Under the pieces are notes generated by a model. It made no database searches and was not told the DNA's origin. It was given only the letters and a program-made list of their open reading frames with translations. 64,000 bases of DNA from Patulibacter brassicae. Its GTDB lineage: Bacteria > Actinomycetota > Thermoleophilia > Solirubrobacterales > Solirubrobacteraceae. The stretch is from positions 434,001-498,000 of the forward strand of contig NZ_JAXAVX010000002.1 in assembly GCF_033949425.1 (NCBI RefSeq), read 5' to 3'. The position numbers were made by a program, and so were the translations under genes. Shown piece by piece: positions 7,667 to 15,602 of this stretch (positions are counted from its first letter, which is position 1; every line of letters starts with the position of its first letter).

Positions 7667-8220
7667 CGCTCGGTCGCGTCGCGCGCGCCGCCGGCGCGCG
7701 CCTCCTCCTCGACGAGCGCGGCGAGCGCGTCGGCCGTCTCCTCCAGCCCGGCGACGACGGCGGCGAGGACCCGGACCCCGGCGGCGCGATCGGCGGCGTC
7801 GATGCGGCGCGCGATCGCCGTGCGCCAGCCCTCGACGACGTCGCGCCGCTCCGCGACGCGCTCGCGACCCGCGGGCGACAGCGCGAGGCGCACGACGCGC
7901 CGGTCGCTCGGGTCCGGTCGGCGCTCGACGATCCCCTGGTCCACGAGCTTGCGGATCATCGTCGTCGCCGTCGGCGGCGACAGCCCGGCGCGCTCCGCGA
8001 GCTGCCCGACGGGGAGCTCCGCCTCGCAGCGCAGGAGCGGCTCCAGCAGGTGGTACTGCGGCAGCGACAGGCCACCGCCCTGGTGCTGGTTGCCGTAGCC
8101 GCGCAGGCGACGCGTCGCCCGGAAGAGCTGCCGCAGCTGCTCGGCCAGCTCGTCGGTCGCCGGATCGTCGCTCGGCGCGGCGGCGGGTCGGTCGGTCGCG
8201 CGCTCGGGCCCCGAGGTCAT
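7663..8220 (-). CDS. MarR-family transcriptional regulator
   Basis: 185 residues from the ATG at 8220. The frame is open further upstream, but that would run through the promoter region of the divergent transporter. The winged helix includes LSLPQYHLLEPLL, LPVGQLAERAGLSPPTATTMIRKLVDQGIVERRPDPSDRRVVRLALSPAG-type sequence, with the wing motif DPSDRR. MarR repressors commonly control a divergent efflux pump and are released by small ligands. That arrangement is exact here, with an MFS exporter starting 64 bases away on the other strand. Confidence 0.9.
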   Translation of the reverse strand: MTSGPERATDRPAAAPSDDPATDELAEQLRQLFRATRRLRGYGNQHQGGGLSLPQYHLLEPLLRCEAELPVGQLAERAGLSPPTATTMIRKLVDQGIVERRPDPSDRRVVRLALSPAGRERVAERRDVVEGWRTAIARRIDAADRAAGVRVLAAVVAGLEETADALAALVEEEARAGGARDATER

Positions 8221-8284
8221 GAGGGTGCTAACAATACGCGTCGCTCGCGCGCCCGGGAGGCCCCCGGCGGCGACCTCCTCCCTC
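8221..8284. promoter_or_regulatory. Divergent promoter region of the MarR regulator and MFS pump
   Basis: The 64-base gap contains an AT-rich patch, TGCTAACAATACG (8225-8237), which reads TATTGT toward the MarR gene, ten bases before its ATG. This is the likely site for promoters and MarR binding. No clean palindrome can be assigned. Confidence 0.35.
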
Positions 8285-9805
8285 ATGTCCAGCACCTCGC
8301 TCCTGCGCGACCGCTCGCTCATGGCGGTCGCCGCCGTCGTGATCGTCGGCGCGATCATGTCGATCCTCGACACGACGATCATCAACGTCGCGCTCCAGGA
8401 CCTCTCCCGGGACCTCGACGCCCCGATCGAGACCGTCCAGTGGGTCGCGACGGGCTACATGCTCGCCCTGGCCGCCGTCATCCCGCTCACGGGCTGGGCG
8501 TCGGAGCAGTTCGGCGGCAAGCGCGTGTGGATCATCGCCGTCGTCCTCTTCACGCTCACCTCCGCGCTCTGCGGCGCCGCGCAGAACGTCGAGCAGCTCA
8601 TCGCCCTGCGCGTGCTGCAGGGCGTCGGCGGCGGGATGATCATGCCGATCGGCCAGATCATGCTCACGCAGAAGGCCGGGCCCCAGCGCGTCGGGCGGGT
8701 CATGAGCATCATCGCCGTGCCGATGCTCCTGGCGCCGATCTTCGGCCCGACGCTCGGCGGCCTCATCGTCGACCACCTCTCGTGGCGGTGGATCTTCTTC
8801 GTGAACGTCCCCGTGGGCATCATCGGCGTCGCCCTGGCGCTGCGGGTCCTGCCGGCCTCGGAGGGGCACGGCGGCATGCGGCTGGACTGGCTCGGCGCGA
8901 TCCTCTCGAGCATCGGCGCGGCGGCGCTCGTCTTCGGGCTCGCCGAGACGGGGGAGAAGGGCGGCTTCGAGGGCCCGATCACGTGGGCCCCGATCGTCGT
9001 CGGCCTGACGCTCATCGTGCTGTTCGTCCTGCACGCCCGGCGCACGCCGCACGCCCTGATCAACGTCGGCCTCTTCCGCAAGCCGGGCTTCAGCAGCGCC
9101 TCGGCGACGACGTTCGTCCTCGGCGCGGCGATGTTCGGGTCGATGATCCTCCTGCCGCTGTACTTCCAGGTCGCGCGGGGGGAGGACGCCACCACCGCCG
9201 GCCTGCTGCTCATCCCGCAGGGCCTCGGCATGGCGTTCGCGATGCCGGCGAGCGGCGCGCTGACCGACCGGATCGGCGGCGGCGTGCCGACGCTCGCCGG
9301 CGTGGCCGTCCTCATCGTCACGTCGCTGGTGCTCGCCGGCGTGGGCGGCGACACCTCCTACGTGCTGCTGAGCGCGGTCCTCTTCGTCCGCGGCCTCGGC
9401 ATCGGCTTCGCGATGATGCCCTCGATGGCGGCGGCGTACGCGACGCTCTCGCCCGCCGACGTGCCGCGCGCGACGACCGCGCTGAACGTCCTGCAGCGCT
9501 GCGGCGGCGCGATCGGCACCGCCCTGCTGACGGTGGCGCTGACGCGGGCCCTCGACGATCGCGGCTACTCCGGCAGCGTCGGCGAGCACTCGCCGGTCGG
9601 CACCGTGCCGCCGCAGGTCGCCGACGGCCTGGCCGGCGCCTTCGGCGACGCGTTCACCTGGGCGGTCGTCATCACCGTCGTGTCGGTGATCCCGGCGGTC
9701 GTGCTGGCGGTCGTGGAGCGGCGCGCGCGTCGGGCGCGGGCCGCCGGGGGCGGCCCCGTGAGCCCGGTCGAGCGCGCGACCGCCGCCGCGGTCAACGAGC
9801 TGTAG
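8285..9805 (+). CDS. MFS drug exporter, DHA2 (EmrB/QacA) family
   Basis: 506 residues with about 14 hydrophobic segments, the size and topology of proton-coupled 14-TM multidrug exporters. The DHA2 signature SILDTTIINVALQDL lies in TM1, motif A is GWASEQFGGKRVW between TM2 and TM3, and LRVLQGVGGGMIMPIGQ is motif B. The start is the ATG at 8285; an upstream in-frame start at 8219 would overlap the MarR promoter. Divergence from a MarR gene suggests induction by its substrates. Substrate range is unknown. Confidence 0.9.
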   Translation: MSSTSLLRDRSLMAVAAVVIVGAIMSILDTTIINVALQDLSRDLDAPIETVQWVATGYMLALAAVIPLTGWASEQFGGKRVWIIAVVLFTLTSALCGAAQNVEQLIALRVLQGVGGGMIMPIGQIMLTQKAGPQRVGRVMSIIAVPMLLAPIFGPTLGGLIVDHLSWRWIFFVNVPVGIIGVALALRVLPASEGHGGMRLDWLGAILSSIGAAALVFGLAETGEKGGFEGPITWAPIVVGLTLIVLFVLHARRTPHALINVGLFRKPGFSSASATTFVLGAAMFGSMILLPLYFQVARGEDATTAGLLLIPQGLGMAFAMPASGALTDRIGGGVPTLAGVAVLIVTSLVLAGVGGDTSYVLLSAVLFVRGLGIGFAMMPSMAAAYATLSPADVPRATTALNVLQRCGGAIGTALLTVALTRALDDRGYSGSVGEHSPVGTVPPQVADGLAGAFGDAFTWAVVITVVSVIPAVVLAVVERRARRARAAGGGPVSPVERATAAAVNEL

Positions 9806-9811
9806 CCGCGC

Positions 9812-10198
9812 TCAGCTCGTCTGGACGATGAGCACCGCGCACGGCGCGTGGTGGCTGATCTTGTCCGGGACGGAGCCGAGGAGGAACCGCTTCGTCCCGG
9901 TCATGCCCTTGTTGCCGACGACGAGCAGGTCGCTGCCGCGCTGCTCGGCGGCCGACACGAGGGCCTCCGAGGGATCGCCGCCGCGCACGAGGCCGTTGAC
10001 GGCCTGCAGACCGGCGTCGCGGGCCTCGGCGGTGGCGGGCTCCAGCAGCTGCTTGGCCGACTCCTCGCTCTGGTCGGTCCCGCGGACCGTGACGATGTCG
10101 AGCGCGGCGTCGCTGATCCGCGCCAGCTCGATCGCCTTGCGCACGGCCTGGGCGGCCGTCGCCGAGCCGTCGGTGCCCACCAGGATCTTCTCGTACAT
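9812..10198 (-). CDS. Universal stress protein (UspA family)
   Basis: 128 residues, a single Usp domain. It begins KILVGTDGS and ends with the ATP-binding pattern GNKGMTGTKRFLLGSV (about 98-113), which fits the G-2X-G-9X-G(S/T) rule for nucleotide-binding members. These cytoplasmic dimers accumulate under stress. The start ATG at 10198 has a purine-rich GGAGA about 12 bases upstream, so this gene appears to have a leader. It is convergent with the MFS gene (five bases between stops) and divergent from phosphofructokinase. Confidence 0.92.
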   Translation of the reverse strand: MYEKILVGTDGSATAAQAVRKAIELARISDAALDIVTVRGTDQSEESAKQLLEPATAEARDAGLQAVNGLVRGGDPSEALVSAAEQRGSDLLVVGNKGMTGTKRFLLGSVPDKISHHAPCAVLIVQTS

Positions 10199-10291
10199 GC
10201 GTGTCGGTTCTCCGTCGTGCGGCGCGGCGCGCCGCCTGTCGCGGCCATCGTATTCGCTGGCCGGGCACCCGACCGGCAGCCTGGCGGGGTG

Positions 10292-10343
10292 CCACCCGGT
10301 CCAACGCCGGTGGTCGCCCATGGGCCGGGTGGAGGGTTGGACC
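10292..10343. promoter_or_regulatory. Interleaved inverted repeats upstream of phosphofructokinase
   Basis: Two perfect 8-base pairs interleave: CCACCCGG (10292-10299) with CCGGGTGG (10325-10332), and GGTCCAAC (10298-10305) with GTTGGACC (10336-10343). The second right arm covers the -35 of the PFK promoter. The layout suits a regulator binding two sites, or a structured upstream RNA. Confidence 0.45.
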
Positions 10344-10365
10344 CCGCGCCGATCGCGCCTATCGT
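10337..10365 (+). promoter_or_regulatory. Sigma-70-type promoter of 6-phosphofructokinase
   Basis: -35 TTGGAC (10337-10342), 17-base spacer, -10 TATCGT (10360-10365), then seven bases to the GTG at 10373. It is the best two-box promoter in the window and predicts a leaderless mRNA. Confidence 0.6.
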
Positions 10366-10372
10366 CGGGGCC

Positions 10373-11407
10373 GTGCGCATCGGGATCCTCACCGCCGGCG
10401 GCGACTGCCCGGGGCTGAACGCCGTGATCCGGGCCGCGGGGCGCAAGCTCCTGCGGGAGGGACACGAGCCGGTCGGCCTGCTGCGGGGCTACCGGGGGCT
10501 GGCCCACCAGGACCACCGCCCGCTGGACCACGCCGCCCTGTCGGGCCTGCTGCCGCTCGGCGGCACGATCCTCTCGACGTCGAGCTACGACCCGTACCGC
10601 CACGACGACGGACCCGCCCGGATCGAGGCGGCGATGGCGCGCGGCGACGTCGACGCGGTGATCGCGATCGGCGGCGAGCACACGATGGACATCACGCGCC
10701 GGCTGCACGAGCGCCTGGCGCTGCCGGTCGTCGGCGTGCCGAAGACGATCGACAACGACATCGTCGGGACCGACCGGACGTTCGGCTTCGACACCGCCGT
10801 CCACGTCGCCGCGGAGGCGATCGACCGGCTGCACTCCACCGCGCAGTCCCACGACCGCGTGATGGTCGTCGAGGTCATGGGGCGCAACGCCGGCTGGATC
10901 GCGGTGACCGCCGCGATCGCCGGCGGCGCCGACGGCGTGCTCGTGCCCGAGGTCGAGACGCCGGTCGAGGAGATCGCGGCCACGATCCGCGGCCGTCACG
11001 ACCGCGGCAAGGACTTCTCGATCATCGTCGTCTCGGAGGGCGCGCGGCTGTGCTTCGCCGACGGGCGCAGCGAGAAGATCGTCGCCAACGAGGAGACCGA
11101 CGAGTACGGCTACGAGCGCCTCGGCGGGATCGGCGCGGCGCTCGCGGCCGAGCTCGAGCGCGAGACGGGCTACGAGACGCGCGTCGTCGTCCTCGGCCAC
11201 ATCCAGCGCGGGGGAACCCCGACGGCGAACGATCGCGTGCTGGCGACCCAGTACGGCGTCGCCGCCGCCGAGGCCGTCCTGGCGGGCGACCTGGGGAAGA
11301 TGGTCGCCCTGCAGCGCGGCGAGATCACGACGATCCCGCTCTCGGACGTCGTCGGGGTGAAGGGCATCGACATGCGGCTGCTGGAGCTCGCGAAGGTCTT
11401 CTTCTGA
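10373..11407 (+). CDS. pfkA: 6-phosphofructokinase
   Basis: 344 residues from a GTG placed by the promoter. It converts fructose 6-phosphate to fructose 1,6-bisphosphate. Landmarks are GGDCPGLNAVIR (9-20), PKTIDNDIVGTD (123-134, catalytic Asp127), and MGRNAGWIA. Lys124 before TIDND is the group III (ATP or pyrophosphate) form found in actinobacteria. At the phosphoryl-donor position the enzyme has GGEHT (100-104), with His103 where ATP enzymes mostly have Gly or Asp. The donor therefore cannot be assigned safely. Inverted repeats upstream suggest regulation. Confidence 0.93.
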   Translation: MRIGILTAGGDCPGLNAVIRAAGRKLLREGHEPVGLLRGYRGLAHQDHRPLDHAALSGLLPLGGTILSTSSYDPYRHDDGPARIEAAMARGDVDAVIAIGGEHTMDITRRLHERLALPVVGVPKTIDNDIVGTDRTFGFDTAVHVAAEAIDRLHSTAQSHDRVMVVEVMGRNAGWIAVTAAIAGGADGVLVPEVETPVEEIAATIRGRHDRGKDFSIIVVSEGARLCFADGRSEKIVANEETDEYGYERLGGIGAALAAELERETGYETRVVVLGHIQRGGTPTANDRVLATQYGVAAAEAVLAGDLGKMVALQRGEITTIPLSDVVGVKGIDMRLLELAKVFF

Positions 11408-11515
11408 GCGACGGGGTGCTCCGCGGCGTCCCCGGCCGGGCGCCCGCCGCCCCGTGCGCACCGCGGGCGCGGCCGGCGCCGACCGCCGCGGAGCGACCTG
11501 CGAGCATGCCGCGCG

Positions 11516-12610
11516 ATGCGGATCGCGACCGTCGTCGGCAACCGGCCCCAGTTCGTCAAGGCGGCGGCGGTCTCCCGCCCGCTGCGCGCGCGGCACGACG
11601 AGCGGCTGATCCACACCGGGCAGCACCACGACGACGCCCTGTCGGCGGTGTTCTTCCGGGAGCTCGACCTGCCGGCGCCGGACGTCGAGCTCGCCCTCGG
11701 CGGGGGGACGAACCTCGCCCAGACGTCACGGATGATCGCCGAGCTCGAGCCGCTGCTCGCCGATCCGGCGCAGCGACCCGACGTCGTGCTCGTCTACGGC
11801 GACACGAACACGACCCTCGCCGGCGCGCTCGTGGCCGCCGACCTCGGCATCCCGATCGCGCACGTCGAGGCGGGGATGCGGTCGTTCGACCGCCGGATGC
11901 CGGAGGAGCGCAACCGCGTCGTGACCGACCACCTCGCGCAGCTGCTGCTCGTCCCGACGCCGACCGCGACGCGCAACCTCGAGCGCGAGGGCCTGGCCGA
12001 CCTCGCCGTCGACGTCGGCGACGTCATGACCGACGTGACGCTCCACGTCCATCCCCGCGCCCGGGAGCGCGCCGCCGGGTGGCTCGCCGAGCGCGACCTC
12101 GTCCCCGGCGGCTTCCTGCTCGCGACCGCGCACCGCGCCGGCAACGTCGACGAGCCGGAGCGGCTCGCGGCCCTCGTGGACGTCCTGATCGCCGCCGCCG
12201 GGCCCGAGCGCCCGCTCGTCCTGCCGCTGCACCCCCGGACCGCGGCGCGCCTGCGGGAGCACGGCGAGGACGCCCGCCTGCGCGCGGCGCCCGGAGTCCG
12301 GCTCGTCGAGCCGGTCGGGCCGCTGGACTTCGCGACGCTGCTCGTCGCCGCCGACGGCGTGCTGACCGACTCCGGCGGCGTGCAGAAGGAGGCCTACCTC
12401 GCCGGCGTGCGCTGCGTGACGCTGCGCGACACGACGGAGTGGACCGAGACGGTCCAGGTCGGCTGGAACCGGCTCGTGGACCTCAACCCGCAGGCGGCGC
12501 TCGACGCGCTGGCCCAGCCCGTCCCGTCCGGCGAGCGGCCGCCGCTCTTCGGCGACGGGCGCGCGGGGGAGCGGGTCGTCGCCGCGCTCGAGCAGCGCTT
12601 CGCCGGCTGA
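11516..12610 (+). CDS. wecB: UDP-N-acetylglucosamine 2-epimerase (non-hydrolysing)
   Basis: 364 residues, normal length. It interconverts UDP-GlcNAc and UDP-ManNAc for cell-surface polysaccharide synthesis. Family motifs run throughout: VVGNRPQFVKAAAV at the N-terminus, HTGQHHDD, VYGDTNTTLAGAL, AHVEAGMRSFDRRMPEERNR, ATAHRAGNVD, and the C-terminal TDSGGVQKEAYLAGV. No partner ManNAc dehydrogenase or glycosyltransferase is adjacent, so the glycan is unknown. It is separated from pfkA by 108 bases. Confidence 0.93.
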   Translation: MRIATVVGNRPQFVKAAAVSRPLRARHDERLIHTGQHHDDALSAVFFRELDLPAPDVELALGGGTNLAQTSRMIAELEPLLADPAQRPDVVLVYGDTNTTLAGALVAADLGIPIAHVEAGMRSFDRRMPEERNRVVTDHLAQLLLVPTPTATRNLEREGLADLAVDVGDVMTDVTLHVHPRARERAAGWLAERDLVPGGFLLATAHRAGNVDEPERLAALVDVLIAAAGPERPLVLPLHPRTAARLREHGEDARLRAAPGVRLVEPVGPLDFATLLVAADGVLTDSGGVQKEAYLAGVRCVTLRDTTEWTETVQVGWNRLVDLNPQAALDALAQPVPSGERPPLFGDGRAGERVVAALEQRFAG

Positions 12611-12721
12611 TCCGCGGCCCGCGACCGGGCGACGGCCGGCGACGCCGAGCGAGGCCGGCGACCGCGGCGACGGGCGCCGGCCCCGCCCGCGCCGTCGCGG
12701 GAGCTACCGTGCGGCGCGCGG

Positions 12722-13093
12722 TCAGGCCGCGGCGCCGCCGTAGGTCCCGATCGCCCAGCGGTTGCCGTCCGGGTCGGTCAGCGTGAAGTCCCGGGAGCCG
12801 TAGTCCTGCTCGGTGATGGCGCTCGGCGCGGCTCCGGCCGCCTGCGCGCGGGCGTGCGCGGCGTCGGCGTCCGGCACGACGACGTAGACGACGCTCGCGC
12901 CGGGCGGCGTGGCGGTGCCCTCCGGGCGGTCGCCGCACATGAGCGAGCTCTCGCCGATCCGGACCTCGGCGTGCGCGACGTGCCCGTCCTCCTCGTAGAG
13001 GGCGAGGGTCTCGGCGCCGAGCGCCGCCTCGAGCCAGGCGATCGACGCGCGGGCGTCCCGGAAGCGGATGGTGGGGAACAGCGTCTGGGCCAT
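12722..13093 (-). CDS. VOC-superfamily (glyoxalase/bleomycin-resistance-like) protein
   Basis: 123 residues, one VOC unit of paired beta-alpha-beta-beta-beta modules. Recognisable parts are the N-terminal FPTIRFRDARASIAWLEAALGAE, VYVVVPDADAAHARAQAAGA at the second module start, and the C-terminal DYGSRDFTLTDPDGNRWAIGTY. Small VOC proteins of this kind range from metal-dependent enzymes to binding proteins; no function is assigned. A TAGGTT element six bases upstream supports the start. Confidence 0.85.
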   Translation of the reverse strand: MAQTLFPTIRFRDARASIAWLEAALGAETLALYEEDGHVAHAEVRIGESSLMCGDRPEGTATPPGASVVYVVVPDADAAHARAQAAGAAPSAITEQDYGSRDFTLTDPDGNRWAIGTYGGAAA

Positions 13094-13099
13094 GCGCGC

Positions 13100-13105
13100 A
13101 ACCTA
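13100..13105 (-). promoter_or_regulatory. Leaderless-type -10 of the VOC gene
   Basis: TAGGTT lies six bases before the ATG at 13093. Confidence 0.5.
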
Positions 13106-13248
13106 CGCAGCGCCGGCACCGGCGTCTTGCACTTCCGGGAACGGCGTCGGCCGCGACTGCGCCAGCAGCTCGGTGGGTCCCGCGGGCCGAGCCGCCTCCG
13201 CGCCGCCGCGCCCGTGGGAAGCGGCGGCGACGCGTCGTGATCAGCGGC

Positions 13249-14019
13249 TCACTTCGGCGACATGCGGATCGCGCCGTCGAGGCGGATCGTCTCGCCGTTC
13301 AGCAGCGGGTTCGTCGCGATGTGGGCGGCGAGGTCGGCGAACTCCGCCGGATCGCCGAGCCGCGGCGGGAACGGGACCTGCGCGCCGAGCGACGCCTTGG
13401 CGTCCTCGGGCAGCGCGGCGAGCAGCGGCGTGTCGAACAGGCCCGGGGCGATCGTCACGTTGCGGATGCCGTAGCGCGCGAGGTCGCGGGCGACCGGCAG
13501 GGTCGTGCCGACGATCGCGCCCTTCGAGGCGGAGTAGGCGACCTGGCCGATCTGGCCGTCGAACGCCGCCACCGAGGCGGTGTTCACGAGCACCCCGCGC
13601 TCGCCGTCGGCGTTCGGCTCGTTCTCGGCCATCGCCGCGGCCGACAGGCGCTGGGCGTTGAACGTGCCGAAGAGGTTGATCTCGATGACCTTCTGGAAGA
13701 TCTCGAGCGGGTGCGGGCCCTTCTTGTGGTGGAAGATCTGCTGCGGCCAGCCGGTGCCCGCGCACGACACGGTCACCCGCAGCGGCCCGGCCGCGGCGGC
13801 GGCCTCGACGGCGGCGCCGACCGCCTCCTCGTCGGTGACGTCGGTCTTGACGAACGTCGCGCGCGAGCCGAGCTCGGCGACGAGCGCCTGCCCCTTCTCC
13901 TCCTGGACGTCGGCGATGGTCACGTGCGCGCCACCGGCGTGGAACCGCCGCGCGGTCGCCTCGCCGAGCCCCGACGCGCCGCCGGTGACCAGGACGCTGC
14001 TGCCTTCGATCTGAGCCAT
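13249..14019 (-). CDS. Short-chain dehydrogenase, 3-hydroxyacyl-CoA dehydrogenase type II-like
   Basis: 256 residues from the ATG at 14019. Classical SDR: cofactor motif GGASGLG (13-19), D37 after beta-2 in IADVQ favouring NAD, and the catalytic Ser149, Tyr162 and Lys166 (YSASK). The insert HHKKGPHPLEIFQKVIEINLFGTFN and overall pattern resemble type II hydroxyacyl-CoA dehydrogenases (HSD17B10 group), which oxidise 3-hydroxyacyl-CoA in beta-oxidation. That would suit the acyl-CoA dehydrogenases and thiolase elsewhere in the window. Substrate assignment is by resemblance only. Confidence 0.88.
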   Translation of the reverse strand: MAQIEGSSVLVTGGASGLGEATARRFHAGGAHVTIADVQEEKGQALVAELGSRATFVKTDVTDEEAVGAAVEAAAAAGPLRVTVSCAGTGWPQQIFHHKKGPHPLEIFQKVIEINLFGTFNAQRLSAAAMAENEPNADGERGVLVNTASVAAFDGQIGQVAYSASKGAIVGTTLPVARDLARYGIRNVTIAPGLFDTPLLAALPEDAKASLGAQVPFPPRLGDPAEFADLAAHIATNPLLNGETIRLDGAIRMSPK

Positions 14020-14026
14020 GCGCGCC

Positions 14027-14057
14027 ACCCTACCTCGCGGGTTGGCCAGCCAGCCAA
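14027..14057 (-). promoter_or_regulatory. Promoter and operator-like palindrome of the SDR gene
   Basis: TAGGGT (14027-14032) lies seven bases before the ATG at 14019. TTGGC (14042-14046) and GCCAA (14053-14057) form an inverted repeat over the expected spacer/-35 region, a typical repressor position. Confidence 0.42.
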
Positions 14058-14095
14058 GAACCGGCGCCAGATGTTGTGGAAGCCCCTAGGTGGGG

Positions 14096-14113
14096 GCGCC
14101 GGGACCCCGGCGC
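14096..14113 (-). terminator. GC hairpin downstream of the histidine phosphatase gene
   Basis: GCGCCGGG (14096-14103) and CCCGGCGC (14106-14113) form a perfect 8-bp stem around AC, 18 bases after the stop at 14132. There is no T tract, so it could serve as a terminator only in the broad sense. Confidence 0.35.
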
Positions 14114-14131
14114 GCGGCGTTCGCCCGTCGC

Positions 14132-14857
14132 TCAGCGAGCGTCGTTCCAGCGCAGGAGGACCGGCCGCCCCCGGTCGGTGCCGAGGACCGACAGCGCCGC
14201 GACGGCGAGCGGCAGGTGCTCGCCGAAGGTCGCCGGCTGGCCGAGCCAGCGAGCCGCGAGGATCCGGAGCAGGTGCCCGTGGGCGACGAGCAGGACGTCG
14301 CGGCCCGCCGGGTCGCCGACCCCGCGCAGGCCGCCGGCCTCGGCGGGGACGTCGGACACCGCCGGTCCGGGACGCGGACCGCCCGCCTCGCGCGCGGGTG
14401 GCGCCGGGGGCACCGGACCGGCGTCGCGCAGGGCGGCCGCGATCGCCCGGTCGGCGCGGTCCCCGACCTGCGCGATCGTCTCGGCGCCGGGCACCGGCGT
14501 CCGCCACGAGTCCCACGTCGGGTCCGCCTGCCGCAGCTCCGCGCGGGTTCGTCCCTCCGCGCTGCCGTAGTCGCGCTCGGCGAGGTCGTCGTCGAGCACG
14601 GGGGAGCGGTCGGGGAGCGCGAGCTCCAGCGTGCGCCGCGCCCGCTGCAGGGGCGAGCAGCGCACGGCCGCGAACGGGACGCCCGCGAGGCGCGGCGCCA
14701 GCGCCGCCGCCTGCTCCTCGCCGTGCGGGGTCAGCGGCAGGTCGGTGCGGCCGGTGTGCCGGCCGACCCGCGCCCACGCCGTCTCGCCGTGACGCACGAG
14801 CCACAGCCGCACGTCGGCGGGGCGCTCGCCGTCCGTCCGGTCCGGTCCGTCCGTCAC
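14132..14857 (-). CDS. Histidine phosphatase superfamily protein (phosphoglycerate-mutase-like)
   Basis: 241 residues. The phosphohistidine motif is LVRHGET with His23, and the second catalytic histidine is in LLVAHGHLLRI; DYGSAEGRTRAEL contains the general-acid glutamate region. An insert of about 45 residues, rich in Pro, Ala and Gly, sits before the AHGH motif and is longer than usual. Members include phosphoglycerate mutases and broad sugar-phosphate phosphatases. As the last gene of the pgmB/GH65/pgl transcript, 13 bases after pgl, a role with a sugar phosphate is the natural guess. Confidence 0.85.
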   Translation of the reverse strand: MTDGPDRTDGERPADVRLWLVRHGETAWARVGRHTGRTDLPLTPHGEEQAAALAPRLAGVPFAAVRCSPLQRARRTLELALPDRSPVLDDDLAERDYGSAEGRTRAELRQADPTWDSWRTPVPGAETIAQVGDRADRAIAAALRDAGPVPPAPPAREAGGPRPGPAVSDVPAEAGGLRGVGDPAGRDVLLVAHGHLLRILAARWLGQPATFGEHLPLAVAALSVLGTDRGRPVLLRWNDAR

Positions 14858-14870
14858 GCTCCCGCCCCGC

Positions 14871-15602
14871 TCAGCCGCCCGCGAGACCCAGCTCGTCGGC
14901 CCGCCGCAGCGCGTCGGCGTCGGCGACGACGGTCAGGGTCTCGGGACGCAGGAGGCTGGCCGGCGCGGTCTGCCCGGGATCCCCGAGGGTCCGCGCGAGG
15001 GCGTCGGCCTTCCCCTCGCCGGTGACGAGCAGCACGACCGACCCGGCGGCCCGGAGCTCGGGCAGCGTGAGCGACACGCGCTCCGGCGGGGGCTTCGGCG
15101 CGTCGAGCACGGCGACGGTCCGTCCCTCGGCCTCCAGCGCGCCGTGCGCCGGGAAGAGCGACGCGGTGTGCCCGTCCTCGCCGAGGCCGAGCAGGACGAC
15201 GTCGATCGGCTCGGGCCCGAGGTCGTGGGCGTAGGCGCGGGCGCGGTCGCCCGGGGAGCCGTTCTCCACGAGCGGCACGAGACGGAGGTCGCGCGCCGCC
15301 GGGCCGAGCGCGGCGCGGATCTCGCGTGCGTTGCTGTCGGGATGGTCCTGGGGCACGCAGCGCTCGTCGGCGAGCAGGACCGTGACCGCCGACCAGTCGC
15401 GGACCGCCGGGCCGAGCTGCGCGTAGGCGGCCAGCGGCGTGCGGCCGCCGGACAGGGCGACGCGGGCGACGCCGCGCTCGGCGAGCGACGCGGCGATCGC
15501 GTCGTGCAGGAGCGTCGCGGTGAGCGACGCCGCGGTCTCGGCGTCCGGGACGGCGAGGAGCCGGGCGCCGGAGGGCGTCGTGCGGGGAGCGGGGGTCGTC
15601 AC
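14871..15602 (-). CDS. pgl: 6-phosphogluconolactonase
   Basis: 243 residues from a GTG whose bases overlap the stop of the GH65 gene (GTGA, 15599-15602), so translation is probably coupled. It hydrolyses 6-phosphogluconolactone in the oxidative pentose phosphate pathway. Family motifs are RVALSGGRTPLAAYAQL, VLLADERCVPQDHPDSNAREI and LLGLGEDGHTASLFP. Unusually, it lies in the phosphorylase segment rather than directly beside zwf and gnd, although all are on the same strand within 10 kb. Confidence 0.93.
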   Translation of the reverse strand: MTTPAPRTTPSGARLLAVPDAETAASLTATLLHDAIAASLAERGVARVALSGGRTPLAAYAQLGPAVRDWSAVTVLLADERCVPQDHPDSNAREIRAALGPAARDLRLVPLVENGSPGDRARAYAHDLGPEPIDVVLLGLGEDGHTASLFPAHGALEAEGRTVAVLDAPKPPPERVSLTLPELRAAGSVVLLVTGEGKADALARTLGDPGQTAPASLLRPETLTVVADADALRRADELGLAGG

